This document shows, one piece after another, positions 35,630 to 43,425 of a stretch of DNA of 64,000 nucleotides. Positions within the stretch are counted from its first letter, which is position 1; each line of letters begins with the position of its first letter. A program made the position numbers and the translations under genes. The DNA is from UBA961 sp049426725 (lineage in GTDB: Bacteria; Bacteroidota; Ignavibacteria; Kapaibacteriales; UBA961): contig JBMSYN010000003.1 of the NCBI GenBank assembly GCA_049426725.1, positions 92,257 to 156,256 on the forward strand, read 5' to 3'. The notes below the pieces were generated by a model. It made no database searches and was not told the DNA's origin. It saw only the letters and a list, made by a program, of their open reading frames with translations.

Positions 35630-38272
35630 ATGGAATATTCCCTGGTGAGCCCATCAAATCTACATAGTAAGGCAATTTCCATACTTCAGAAGTATTATGG
35701 ATATGATGCATTTCGTCCGGGACAGCTTGAAATCATCGATCAAATCATACATGGTAAAGATGTTCTTGTGATTATGCCAACCGGTGGCGGCAAATCTTTG
35801 TGTTATCAAATTCCTGCCCTTTTGTTACCAGGCACTGCGCTCATAATTTCACCTTTGATTGCACTCATGAAAGACCAAGTTGATTCCTTGATCAAACGCA
35901 ATATCCCGGCTGCTTTAATCAATAGCACAGTCACTTCACAGGATCAGCAATCAATCATCCATGAGATACAGCAAGAGCGCATTAAACTGCTCTATATATC
36001 CCCTGAAAGGCTTCAAAATCCTCAGTTCATGGCTTTTTTGCGCACCATTTCCCTTTCCTTTATCGCTGTTGATGAAGCTCACTGCATTTCAGAATGGGGG
36101 CATGATTTCAGACCTGCATATACCGCCATTCATACTGCATTGCAAAATCTGTCTCACAAACCAGCTATAATGGCTTTAACAGCCACCGCCACGCCCGAAG
36201 TACAGCAAGATATATCACATCAATTATCACTATCTTCCCCTTTTGTGCATATAGGTGGCTTTTATCGTAGCAACCTTCATTATCAAGTAGTTAACATTGA
36301 AAACAAGGTGACATGGCTTATAAAATATGCGAAAGCTCGTATCAATGAAACATCTGGTGCTTTGATTGTGTATTGTGGCTCACGCAGACGTGTTGAAGAA
36401 TATGCCAAGGCACTTCAACAGGAGAAAATCCCCGTACTTACATACCATGCAGGATTGCCGGATGCACAAAGGCAAAGAGTACAAGATGAGTTTTTGAGAG
36501 AAACCTCTCCCATTCTTATAGCCACAAATGCATTTGGGATGGGAGTTGACAAAGCAAATGTAGATTGCATTATACATTGCGATATCACGCTGACTCTCGA
36601 AGCATATTATCAAGAATCCGGAAGAGCAGGAAGAAATGGCAATGATGCTCGCTGTATTGTATTGTATAGTTCAAAAGACCGTGACCTCATGGACTTTTTC
36701 ATTTCATGCACATATCCTGATAAGGAAGATATCATTTCAGTCTATAATGTACTCTATGGTCAAACACCCATGTATGGCTATCTCACACAACCATTACTAC
36801 TGACCTCCGAACAGATTGGCAATGCTTGTGGCATTCATGCATTAAAAGTGAACACAATTGTACAATTACTTGAACGAAATGGCATTCTTAGCAATGGTCG
36901 AGGAAATGCCTCTAATCAGACAATTCGAATTTTAGCTCAAAGCGAAGAGTTGAAACAAAGAATCATAGGAATGCATGATCATGATCGTGGCATCATGATG
37001 GCATTACTACGAACAATCGGTCCAGAAGCCATGTATCGCCATGTGCCATTTGACATGAAGAAAATGATTCGCACCCATCATTTGCAAAGTGTATATGTAC
37101 AGGAAGCATTGACGAGATTTTCATCGAATGGTCTGATAGAGCTTTTGCAATCAACTCAGCATGCCGGTATAACATTATTGCTTCAAAGATTGCCTTTGGA
37201 TGAAATACCAATCGACTTTGCACAATTGAATAAAAGACATCAACATGCATTATCTAAATTAGATAGTGTTGTTGAGTATATGATGACTGAAACATGTAAG
37301 CAACGTTTTTTACTGGACTATTTCCGTGATGATTCTTCGCAATTTCTTGCATGTGGAATCTGCTCATCATGTCGTAAAACCGATATCCCAACTGATGACT
37401 CAATTCATGTACGAGATGAACATATTCGTACAGTATTGCTACAGCAAATTGCTGAACTAGGTGGAAATTTCGGGAAGAAAACTATTATTTCTTGCATCAA
37501 GGGTGATATAGCAGATCGCAATGTAAAAAAGTATTCACTTGACCGATCAATGTATTTTGGAAGATTGAGGGGTATTGCATCATTTTTGATTCGAGAAGCA
37601 CTTGAGGACTTGATTGCACATAATCTAGTTTCTATCAAGTCTGGCGACTATCCCGTACTTAGTCTAACGCCTCTGGGTGAAAGTCAATTACCTGAGTCTG
37701 TAAAACCATTAGCCATAACACTTCATTCAACCCCTCAAGAGACACTGCTTAAATCATTGAAGAAGCTTCGGTCTGAATTTGGAAAAAATGATAGCATGAT
37801 CCACTCCTATTTTTCAGACAATATGTTACAACTCATGATACATGCACGACCAATCAATGAAGAGGAATTGCAAGCATTATGCGCAGTTCCCAAAGATATA
37901 TCATCCCTATATGGCGGTGCATTCATAGCAACAATATCTGCATTCAATGAATATGCCGACATTGAATTGTCTCAAACAATCAAGACTACATTGGCATTTA
38001 TTGAACAAGGATATTCGCTTTTTACAATTGCTGAATCACGTAAAGCAACTATTGGCACAATTGCCAAACATATTGAACAATTGATACAGTCGGGTTATCA
38101 TATAGAATGCAAGCATTTGGTATCAAAGGAATTGATGAATGATATGCAAAAACTATACAAACGCATGCCTTATGGTTTGCTAAAACATTTTCGTGCAGAA
38201 TTGGGGGATGGTTATGAATATGCCGAATTGCGGATTGCATTGGCATTGATAAAACATGGAGAAAAGAAATAA
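35630..38272 (+). CDS. recQ: RecQ-family ATP-dependent DNA helicase
   Basis: An 880-residue superfamily 2 helicase. Walker A TGGGKS lies at 51-56, DEAH at 148-151, and motif VI QESGRAGRNG near 330. A zinc-binding region with CKQRFLLDYF and CGICSSC is found near 560-582, followed by a winged-helix RQC part with LIREALEDLIAHNLV. The long C-terminal portion includes an HRDC-like helix bundle (ETLLKSLKKLRSEFGKND) and a final helix-turn-helix (TIAESRKATIGTIAKHIEQLI). It unwinds 3'-5' at forks and recombination intermediates. The length exceeds E. coli RecQ (about 610) because of the extra C-terminal parts, a layout seen in Bacteroidota. It converges with the glycosyltransferase; the stops are 2 bases apart. 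Confidence 0.93.
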   Translation: MEYSLVSPSNLHSKAISILQKYYGYDAFRPGQLEIIDQIIHGKDVLVIMPTGGGKSLCYQIPALLLPGTALIISPLIALMKDQVDSLIKRNIPAALINSTVTSQDQQSIIHEIQQERIKLLYISPERLQNPQFMAFLRTISLSFIAVDEAHCISEWGHDFRPAYTAIHTALQNLSHKPAIMALTATATPEVQQDISHQLSLSSPFVHIGGFYRSNLHYQVVNIENKVTWLIKYAKARINETSGALIVYCGSRRRVEEYAKALQQEKIPVLTYHAGLPDAQRQRVQDEFLRETSPILIATNAFGMGVDKANVDCIIHCDITLTLEAYYQESGRAGRNGNDARCIVLYSSKDRDLMDFFISCTYPDKEDIISVYNVLYGQTPMYGYLTQPLLLTSEQIGNACGIHALKVNTIVQLLERNGILSNGRGNASNQTIRILAQSEELKQRIIGMHDHDRGIMMALLRTIGPEAMYRHVPFDMKKMIRTHHLQSVYVQEALTRFSSNGLIELLQSTQHAGITLLLQRLPLDEIPIDFAQLNKRHQHALSKLDSVVEYMMTETCKQRFLLDYFRDDSSQFLACGICSSCRKTDIPTDDSIHVRDEHIRTVLLQQIAELGGNFGKKTIISCIKGDIADRNVKKYSLDRSMYFGRLRGIASFLIREALEDLIAHNLVSIKSGDYPVLSLTPLGESQLPESVKPLAITLHSTPQETLLKSLKKLRSEFGKNDSMIHSYFSDNMLQLMIHARPINEEELQALCAVPKDISSLYGGAFIATISAFNEYADIELSQTIKTTLAFIEQGYSLFTIAESRKATIGTIAKHIEQLIQSGYHIECKHLVSKELMNDMQKLYKRMPYGLLKHFRAELGDGYEYAELRIALALIKHGEKK

Positions 38273-38274
38273 TC

Positions 38275-39474
38275 TTATTTATTGAGAAATAGTGTTTTCA
38301 ATAGTTTCGCACTATGTTCCCAGGTGTGATGGTTAAGAATAAATGATCGCGCATTTTCTCCCAAGACTCTGGCTTCTTCAGGATGCATCAAAAGATGTGA
38401 AATTTCTGCAATGAAATCATTCGCATCATTGCAAATAATCAATCCTTCTTCCCTATTTGCTTCTATCCCTTCGGCTGAAATCTTGCTTGCAATGACAGGC
38501 AATCCGGCAGACATCGCTTCAAGAATTTTTATCCGAATTCCCGCACCAACGAATAGAGGTGCAATATAGATTGAAGCTGTATTCAACATTGAGTTAATAT
38601 CTTCAACAAACCCTAATCCGTGTATTCCTTGATCAGTCATGGTTTGATACCTCACTGGCATGTGTTTACCAAGTAAGTATAATTCGGCACCAAGCTTTCT
38701 CTGAATCGTAGGCATGACTTCACGAATAAACCAGTCTATAGCATCTACATTATGCACCCAATCATAGGTTGTTGCATGAATCAATCTATTTGGTATTCTT
38801 GGAATATCGTTCTCATTGGGATGAAACAGTTCTGTATCAATACCTACCGGCACATGTATGGCTCGAATATTGTCTTCTAGGTCATGTAAAACTTGAACAT
38901 CACGATGTGTAATCATCGCAGAATAACTCACTTTGATTGAGTATTCAATTTCTTTTCTTTTCAACTTGCGAGCTTCAGAGAGTACATAGAATTTTCGAGG
39001 ATCAAAAGAGCCAAAACGATCTGCAAATCGTTCCCAAATGATATGTTCGATATTATGCATCCTCACAATGACAGGTGCCCCCGAAACACTTGATGCTTTT
39101 ACTCCATATTGTGCCATTGCACTATGATCACATAAAATCCCATCATAGTGATTTTCTTGTAGAAATTCCACTAATGTGCTTTCAAACTCTTTGGAATAAT
39201 GTTTCCTAATATAGAGAGGATTGTTCAAATCGATAAGTGATTGTACAATTGCTTTGATAGAGTTACTGGTATCATGTTGGATACATGTGCAATGAGCCCC
39301 GGTATATTGCATAAAATCATCAATTAACTCCCTTGAGGGCATATTTTTACAAAGACATATCATGTCTACTACACAACCCTGTTGTACCAAAGCTCTTGTT
39401 ATATTGGCTATGCTTATTTTACCCCCATCAGACAGCGGGAATGGAAACTGGGGGGATAACTGAAGTAATCTCAT
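38275..39474 (-). CDS. Glycosyltransferase family 4 (GT-B)
   Basis: A 399-residue GT-B enzyme. The N-terminal domain starts MRLLQLSPQFPFPLSDGGKI with the usual glycine-rich loop. The C-terminal nucleotide-sugar site shows IAPLFVGAGIRIKILEAMSAGLPVIASKISAEGI, the conserved Glu-containing motif of family 4. It transfers a sugar from an activated donor in surface polysaccharide or glycolipid synthesis; donor and acceptor cannot be read. It is isolated on the minus strand with no other glycan genes nearby, and diverges from the CAP-domain gene. Confidence 0.85.
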   Translation of the reverse strand: MRLLQLSPQFPFPLSDGGKISIANITRALVQQGCVVDMICLCKNMPSRELIDDFMQYTGAHCTCIQHDTSNSIKAIVQSLIDLNNPLYIRKHYSKEFESTLVEFLQENHYDGILCDHSAMAQYGVKASSVSGAPVIVRMHNIEHIIWERFADRFGSFDPRKFYVLSEARKLKRKEIEYSIKVSYSAMITHRDVQVLHDLEDNIRAIHVPVGIDTELFHPNENDIPRIPNRLIHATTYDWVHNVDAIDWFIREVMPTIQRKLGAELYLLGKHMPVRYQTMTDQGIHGLGFVEDINSMLNTASIYIAPLFVGAGIRIKILEAMSAGLPVIASKISAEGIEANREEGLIICNDANDFIAEISHLLMHPEEARVLGENARSFILNHHTWEHSAKLLKTLFLNK

Positions 39475-39520
39475 TGAAAATAAAAGATTTATGCTATTGG
39501 TGTATTATTGTTTGTTCAGT

Positions 39521-39551
39521 TTTGTGATTGCAAAAACTATCACTAATTTTG
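39521..39551 (+). promoter_or_regulatory. Promoter of the CAP-domain gene (Bacteroidota consensus)
   Basis: TTTG at 39521-39524 is separated by exactly 19 bases from TAATTTTG at 39544-39551, the full -33/-7 pattern. Transcription should start near 39558, giving a leader of about 41 bases before the ATG at 39599. This is the clearest promoter in the window. Confidence 0.6.
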
Positions 39552-39598
39552 AATATGCAGCATATTTCTTCCAATTTACACAATAAAGGTAGTTTACC

Positions 39599-41752
39599 AT
39601 GAGCCGATTTCTCAAACAAAGTCAGATATGGTTTGCAATGTGTGTATTGCTTCTCATTTTTGGTATGCAGATTATCGTCCAAGCTCAATCATATAGAGCG
39701 CCTGAAACAAATCCTCCTCACATAATTTCCAAATCAACTGTTGGTAGTGATAAAACGCCCCAAACGCAAAAAGTGTTGGTTGCATATAGCCATGGAGATC
39801 CTACTGTGGAGGAGCAATATACACTTGAACTGATTAATAGGGCTAGAGCAAACCCAAATGCTGAAGGAATTCGATTGGTTGATACCCCTGATTCTGATGT
39901 CCAGGGTGCTATAAATTTTTTCAGTATCAGTAAATCCTTGGTCAAATCGCAGTTTAGTACCTATCCCTCACGCCCCCCATTGGCATTTCATCCCCGTTTG
40001 ATTGAGTGCGCACGTGGTCATTCCAAAGACATGCGTGACAACAATTTTCAAAGTCATTCAGGATCAAATGGAAGCACAATGACCGATAGGATCAATAAAG
40101 CAGCATATACAGGCTGGTCTGGCATTGGAGAGAATGTTTTCTCATATGCTCAGAGTATGTGGCATGCTCATGCAGGCTTTAATATTGACTGGGGTGCTGA
40201 CAATCAGGTCACATTAGGCCATCGTCAGAATATCATGAATTATACAGGCACATTATTTACTGAAATTGGTGTTGGTGTTTTGGAAGACAATAATCCCTCA
40301 ACACAAGTGGGTAGATATATTGTGACGCATAATTTTGGTCGTAGAAATGATTTCTATATCACCGGCGTGGCATATAAGGACAATAATAATAATGGCTTTT
40401 ATGACATGGGAGAGGGATTGCCCAATGTAAAAATTGAATTGTCTAAAGGAACATTTTTTGCTGTCACATCAACTTCCGGTGGATATGCTATACCTGTTAC
40501 AGGTTTAACCGGTTCTGTAACAGTGACTGCCACAGGCACCGGCTTGGGTGGAGTTGTAACAAAGACAGTTTCACTTCAAGGACAAAATGTGAAAGTTGAT
40601 ATTACTTCTGCTCTTCCTGGTATGGTATCACTGATTTTACCACAAAATGAGCAGACAGAAGTCAAAAAAGACATTGATTTTTCCTGGTATAAAAGTTTAG
40701 GTGCAACTTTATACAATTTTGTTCTGGCTGATAACGAAAACTTTGATTCTCCTATCCTTAACATCGAAACGACTGATACTTCAAGATCAGTATTGGGTAC
40801 ATTGAAGAATGCAAAAGACTATTACTGGAAAGTACGAGCAAAAACTCAAGCAGGTTGGGGTGATTTCTCAGACCCATTCATGTTCCAAATTCGAATTTAT
40901 CCAAAAGACTGCGAGATAATATCTCCAAAAGATTTTGAAGCAATCTATAGAGATACACTTTCTTTGACATGGAAAAAGAATGATCCAACAGCAATCAGAT
41001 ATTGGGTGCAACTCGCAGCAAATGAATATTTCGAAGAGATATTGTTTGAAGATTCCAATGTGGTGGATACAACAAAGAAAATCAAAGTTGATTATGACAT
41101 GACATATTATTGGAGAGTAAAATCATCCAACGGTGATTTGTGGAATGAGTTTACTGATCCGGGCATATTCTACACTGTTCAGGTTCCAGCAGGAATAGTC
41201 CCTGTTTCCCCGGCAAATGGATTCTCGACCGCAAATAGAAATATCCGTTTCATTTGGCGAAAAGACTACATGGATACAGAAGAATTGAAGAATAATCCTT
41301 TCCTTCCCAAAGGTTTGTATTATTGGTTTGAATTGTCTGAAGATAAGGACTTCGAAACATTCTTCAGACAGGATACACTATTGCGTGACACAACTGTTTT
41401 CATTGGTAATTTGAAAGTTGGTGCAACGTATCATTGGCGTGCCAAAGCATATCATGAAATGGGATATGGTCCATTTGGTCCTGTTTCCACTCTTACGATT
41501 TCTTCTCCAAGCAGTGTTACCGATGATTTAGTCAAATCCGGTTTAACATTTAGCAGTGTTGATGGCGGTGCGATTCTATCCAGTCAACAACAAGAGTTTG
41601 AAGTCACTACATACACCATGGAAGGAAGATTGCTCAGTACGGTGAAATCGAATGGCAATTTGTTCATTCCATGCGATCAATCAGGCATGCGATATGCTCT
41701 GGTGCGAATAAGAAATGCGCATCACATGATACCATTGCAATGCATTCGATAA
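39599..41752 (+). CDS. Secreted CAP/SCP-domain protein with Fn3-like repeats
   Basis: A 717-residue exported protein (signal ending IIVQAQS, about residue 32). A bacterial CAP domain lies at about 68-250, with RARANPNAEG, a substrate-groove His in ARGHSKDMRDNNFQSHSG, GENVFS and GHRQNIMN. It is followed by a Ca-binding SdrD-B-like piece (DNNNNGFYDMGEGLPN, about 260-275) and a carboxypeptidase-regulatory-like sheet, then three fibronectin III-like domains at about 345-640 (DYYWKVRAKTQAGWGDFSDP, TYYWRVKSSNGD, TYHWRAKAYHEMGYGPFGP). The last ~70 residues resemble a degenerate T9SS sorting domain (TYTMEGRLLSTV). A surface or extracellular role is likely; the enzymatic activity of the CAP domain is unknown. 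Confidence 0.82.
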   Translation: MSRFLKQSQIWFAMCVLLLIFGMQIIVQAQSYRAPETNPPHIISKSTVGSDKTPQTQKVLVAYSHGDPTVEEQYTLELINRARANPNAEGIRLVDTPDSDVQGAINFFSISKSLVKSQFSTYPSRPPLAFHPRLIECARGHSKDMRDNNFQSHSGSNGSTMTDRINKAAYTGWSGIGENVFSYAQSMWHAHAGFNIDWGADNQVTLGHRQNIMNYTGTLFTEIGVGVLEDNNPSTQVGRYIVTHNFGRRNDFYITGVAYKDNNNNGFYDMGEGLPNVKIELSKGTFFAVTSTSGGYAIPVTGLTGSVTVTATGTGLGGVVTKTVSLQGQNVKVDITSALPGMVSLILPQNEQTEVKKDIDFSWYKSLGATLYNFVLADNENFDSPILNIETTDTSRSVLGTLKNAKDYYWKVRAKTQAGWGDFSDPFMFQIRIYPKDCEIISPKDFEAIYRDTLSLTWKKNDPTAIRYWVQLAANEYFEEILFEDSNVVDTTKKIKVDYDMTYYWRVKSSNGDLWNEFTDPGIFYTVQVPAGIVPVSPANGFSTANRNIRFIWRKDYMDTEELKNNPFLPKGLYYWFELSEDKDFETFFRQDTLLRDTTVFIGNLKVGATYHWRAKAYHEMGYGPFGPVSTLTISSPSSVTDDLVKSGLTFSSVDGGAILSSQQQEFEVTTYTMEGRLLSTVKSNGNLFIPCDQSGMRYALVRIRNAHHMIPLQCIR

Positions 41753-41756
41753 ATTG

Positions 41757-41786
41757 AAAAGCCCTCATTTGAGGGCTTTTTTTTTA
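41757..41786. terminator. Bidirectional intrinsic terminator
   Basis: The perfect 10-bp stem AAAAGCCCTC / GAGGGCTTTT has loop ATTT and is followed by about nine T residues on the plus strand and TTTT on the minus strand. It lies between the convergent CAP-domain gene and trmD and can serve both, more strongly on the plus strand. Confidence 0.9.
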
Positions 41787-42488
41787 TTATTGTTCTTTGT
41801 ATTTATCGAATAGATCGGGTCTGAGTTTTTTTGTTTTTTCAATTGATTGTTCCCTTCGCCAATGTTCAATTTTGGAATGATTTCCACTACGCAGAATATC
41901 CGGTACTTCCATGTCGCGATAAACAGCAGGACGAGTATAATGAGGACAATCCAATAATCCATCATTCATGAAAGCGTCCGAAAGTGCTGATTCCGCATCA
42001 CCAAGTACGCCTGGAATAAGGCGTACAATTGCATCGGTAATCATCAGAGCGGGTAATTCTCCCCCGCTTAATACAACATCCCCAATCGAAATTTCAAGCG
42101 TTATCAATCGATCACGAACGCGCTGATCAATCCCTTTATAATGTCCGGCAAGAATAATGATATTCCCTTTTAAAGATAATTCATTTGCCATGTCTTGATT
42201 GAATACTTTTCCATCAGGACTAGTATAAATGATAGCATCATACTCTCTTTCAGACATCAGTTTTTCTATGCAGTCAAAAATTGGCTCACATTGCAAAATC
42301 ATACCAGCGCCACCGCCAAAGGGTGTGTCGTCAATATGTCTATATGCATCTTTTGCATAGTCATGAAGATTGTGAGTGACAATAGTAACCAACCCCTTTT
42401 CTTGTGCCCTTGCGAGAATGCTCGTTTGTAAAGGAGATTGAAAAATATCCGGAACTGCTGCTATGAGGTCAATGCGTAAAATGGACAT
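41787..42488 (-). CDS. trmD: tRNA (guanine-N1)-methyltransferase
   Basis: A 233-residue SPOUT-class enzyme that methylates G37 of tRNAs to prevent +1 frameshifting, using S-adenosylmethionine. Family landmarks are GGGAGMILQCEPIFDCI (about 58-74), GHYKGIDQRVRDRL (about 115-128) with the trefoil-knot part VLSGGELPALMITDAIVRLIPGVLGD, and the C-terminal HYTRPAVYRDMEVPDILRSGNHSKIEHWRREQ. It is normally in an rpsP-rimM-trmD-rplS cluster, but here it is downstream of an unrelated membrane protein gene, 2 bases away. Confidence 0.96.
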   Translation of the reverse strand: MSILRIDLIAAVPDIFQSPLQTSILARAQEKGLVTIVTHNLHDYAKDAYRHIDDTPFGGGAGMILQCEPIFDCIEKLMSEREYDAIIYTSPDGKVFNQDMANELSLKGNIIILAGHYKGIDQRVRDRLITLEISIGDVVLSGGELPALMITDAIVRLIPGVLGDAESALSDAFMNDGLLDCPHYTRPAVYRDMEVPDILRSGNHSKIEHWRREQSIEKTKKLRPDLFDKYKEQ

Positions 42489-42490
42489 GT

Positions 42491-43105
42491 CTACCTCACA
42501 ATTACGAATAGATGGAACAATGATGCTGCATTACTTGAGATGATATACAGAAAAAGTAATGTAAGAATAGCGTCCCATACATTTTTGGTTTGTAATCGAA
42601 TAGATATAGACAATGCAATGGAACTGAAGAATAAAATGCCATGTATAAGACCGGGAATCTCACCAAGGAGTAAGTAGACAAACATGCATAAAATCAGACT
42701 TGTGCAAATCACATTTATCCAATCACTAAAACCTCTTCTTCGCATGAACTCTGAGAAAAATCCCAAGCAAAAAAACATGATTGATAAAAGGGGTAAGAAT
42801 ATGTTGAATGCTTGCAGAAATGAAATCTGAATGTCGTTTTGCAAATAGCCATAACAAAATCCCAAAAGAAGCCCACGCAAAACTGTAGGAACAAATGACC
42901 GTTCAAATGCCTTGATGTCAAATCCAATCATTGCAGGATGCATGATTAAAAATAGAAATGATAATTCTGCAATGATGAAAAAATGTAAAATCTCCGGAAT
43001 AAACCATGCAATAATGAAATTAAAAGCAGTTATGGAAAGACTCAGCATCACTTCATGTGCCATGAAATGAAATCGAATATCTTGTAAACTTGAATTTTTA
43101 CTCAT
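42491..43105 (-). CDS. Hypothetical polytopic membrane protein
   Basis: A 204-residue protein with about six hydrophobic helices and few charged residues; the short loops carry MRRRGFSDW and the start has an HFMAHE motif. No family is recognised. Its stop lies 2 bases before trmD on the same strand, so the two are probably co-transcribed. The upstream small HicB-like gene is 22 bases away, giving a possible three-gene minus-strand unit. It may be a small permease or membrane-stress protein, which is a guess. Confidence 0.6.
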   Translation of the reverse strand: MSKNSSLQDIRFHFMAHEVMLSLSITAFNFIIAWFIPEILHFFIIAELSFLFLIMHPAMIGFDIKAFERSFVPTVLRGLLLGFCYGYLQNDIQISFLQAFNIFLPLLSIMFFCLGFFSEFMRRRGFSDWINVICTSLILCMFVYLLLGEIPGLIHGILFFSSIALSISIRLQTKNVWDAILTLLFLYIISSNAASLFHLFVIVR

Positions 43106-43127
43106 GATTGCATCTTATGACAGGAAC

Positions 43128-43322
43128 TCAATCCTTTTTGTCTTGCAATGAAGCAATGTATTGCAAAACATGTTCCTTCATGGCATTCTCTACTTCTTCA
43201 TGTGCTGAACCCTTGATCATATGTGCCAATTGGGGGCAATAACTGGCATAATTTGCACCATTATCATATCTGCGGATGAGGATGTCATAATCAGCGGGGT
43301 TTTTGCTAGTAATTGAGCTCAT
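43128..43322 (-). CDS. Small HicB-like protein (64 residues)
   Basis: The sequence has the short beta-beta-alpha-beta pattern of HicB/UPF0150-type proteins: YDILIRRYDNGANYASYCPQL, then SAHEEVENAMKEHVLQYIASL. There is no DNA-binding C-terminal extension, and no HicA toxin lies next to it. It may be a stand-alone conserved protein of this fold and not a working antitoxin. It begins a minus-strand unit with the membrane protein and trmD, and its start faces the M14 carboxypeptidase gene. Confidence 0.55.
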   Translation of the reverse strand: MSSITSKNPADYDILIRRYDNGANYASYCPQLAHMIKGSAHEEVENAMKEHVLQYIASLQDKKD

Positions 43323-43373
43323 GGGTATATTCTCAATAATATCGAAAAAGGTCTGTCTTTACGACAAAATTAC

Positions 43374-43393
43374 GGTAATTACCCGTAAATTTG
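43374..43393 (+). promoter_or_regulatory. Palindrome overlapping a candidate promoter of the carboxypeptidase gene
   Basis: GGTAATTACC (43374-43383) is a perfect 10-base palindrome flanked by ATTAC and CGTAA, giving an imperfect longer dyad. TAAATTTG at 43386-43393 matches the -7 box TAnnTTTG. The intergenic gap is 103 bases between divergent genes, so the site could regulate either. Confidence 0.38.
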
Positions 43394-43425
43394 CTGTATA
43401 CATAAACAAATTTATTGCTTTCACT

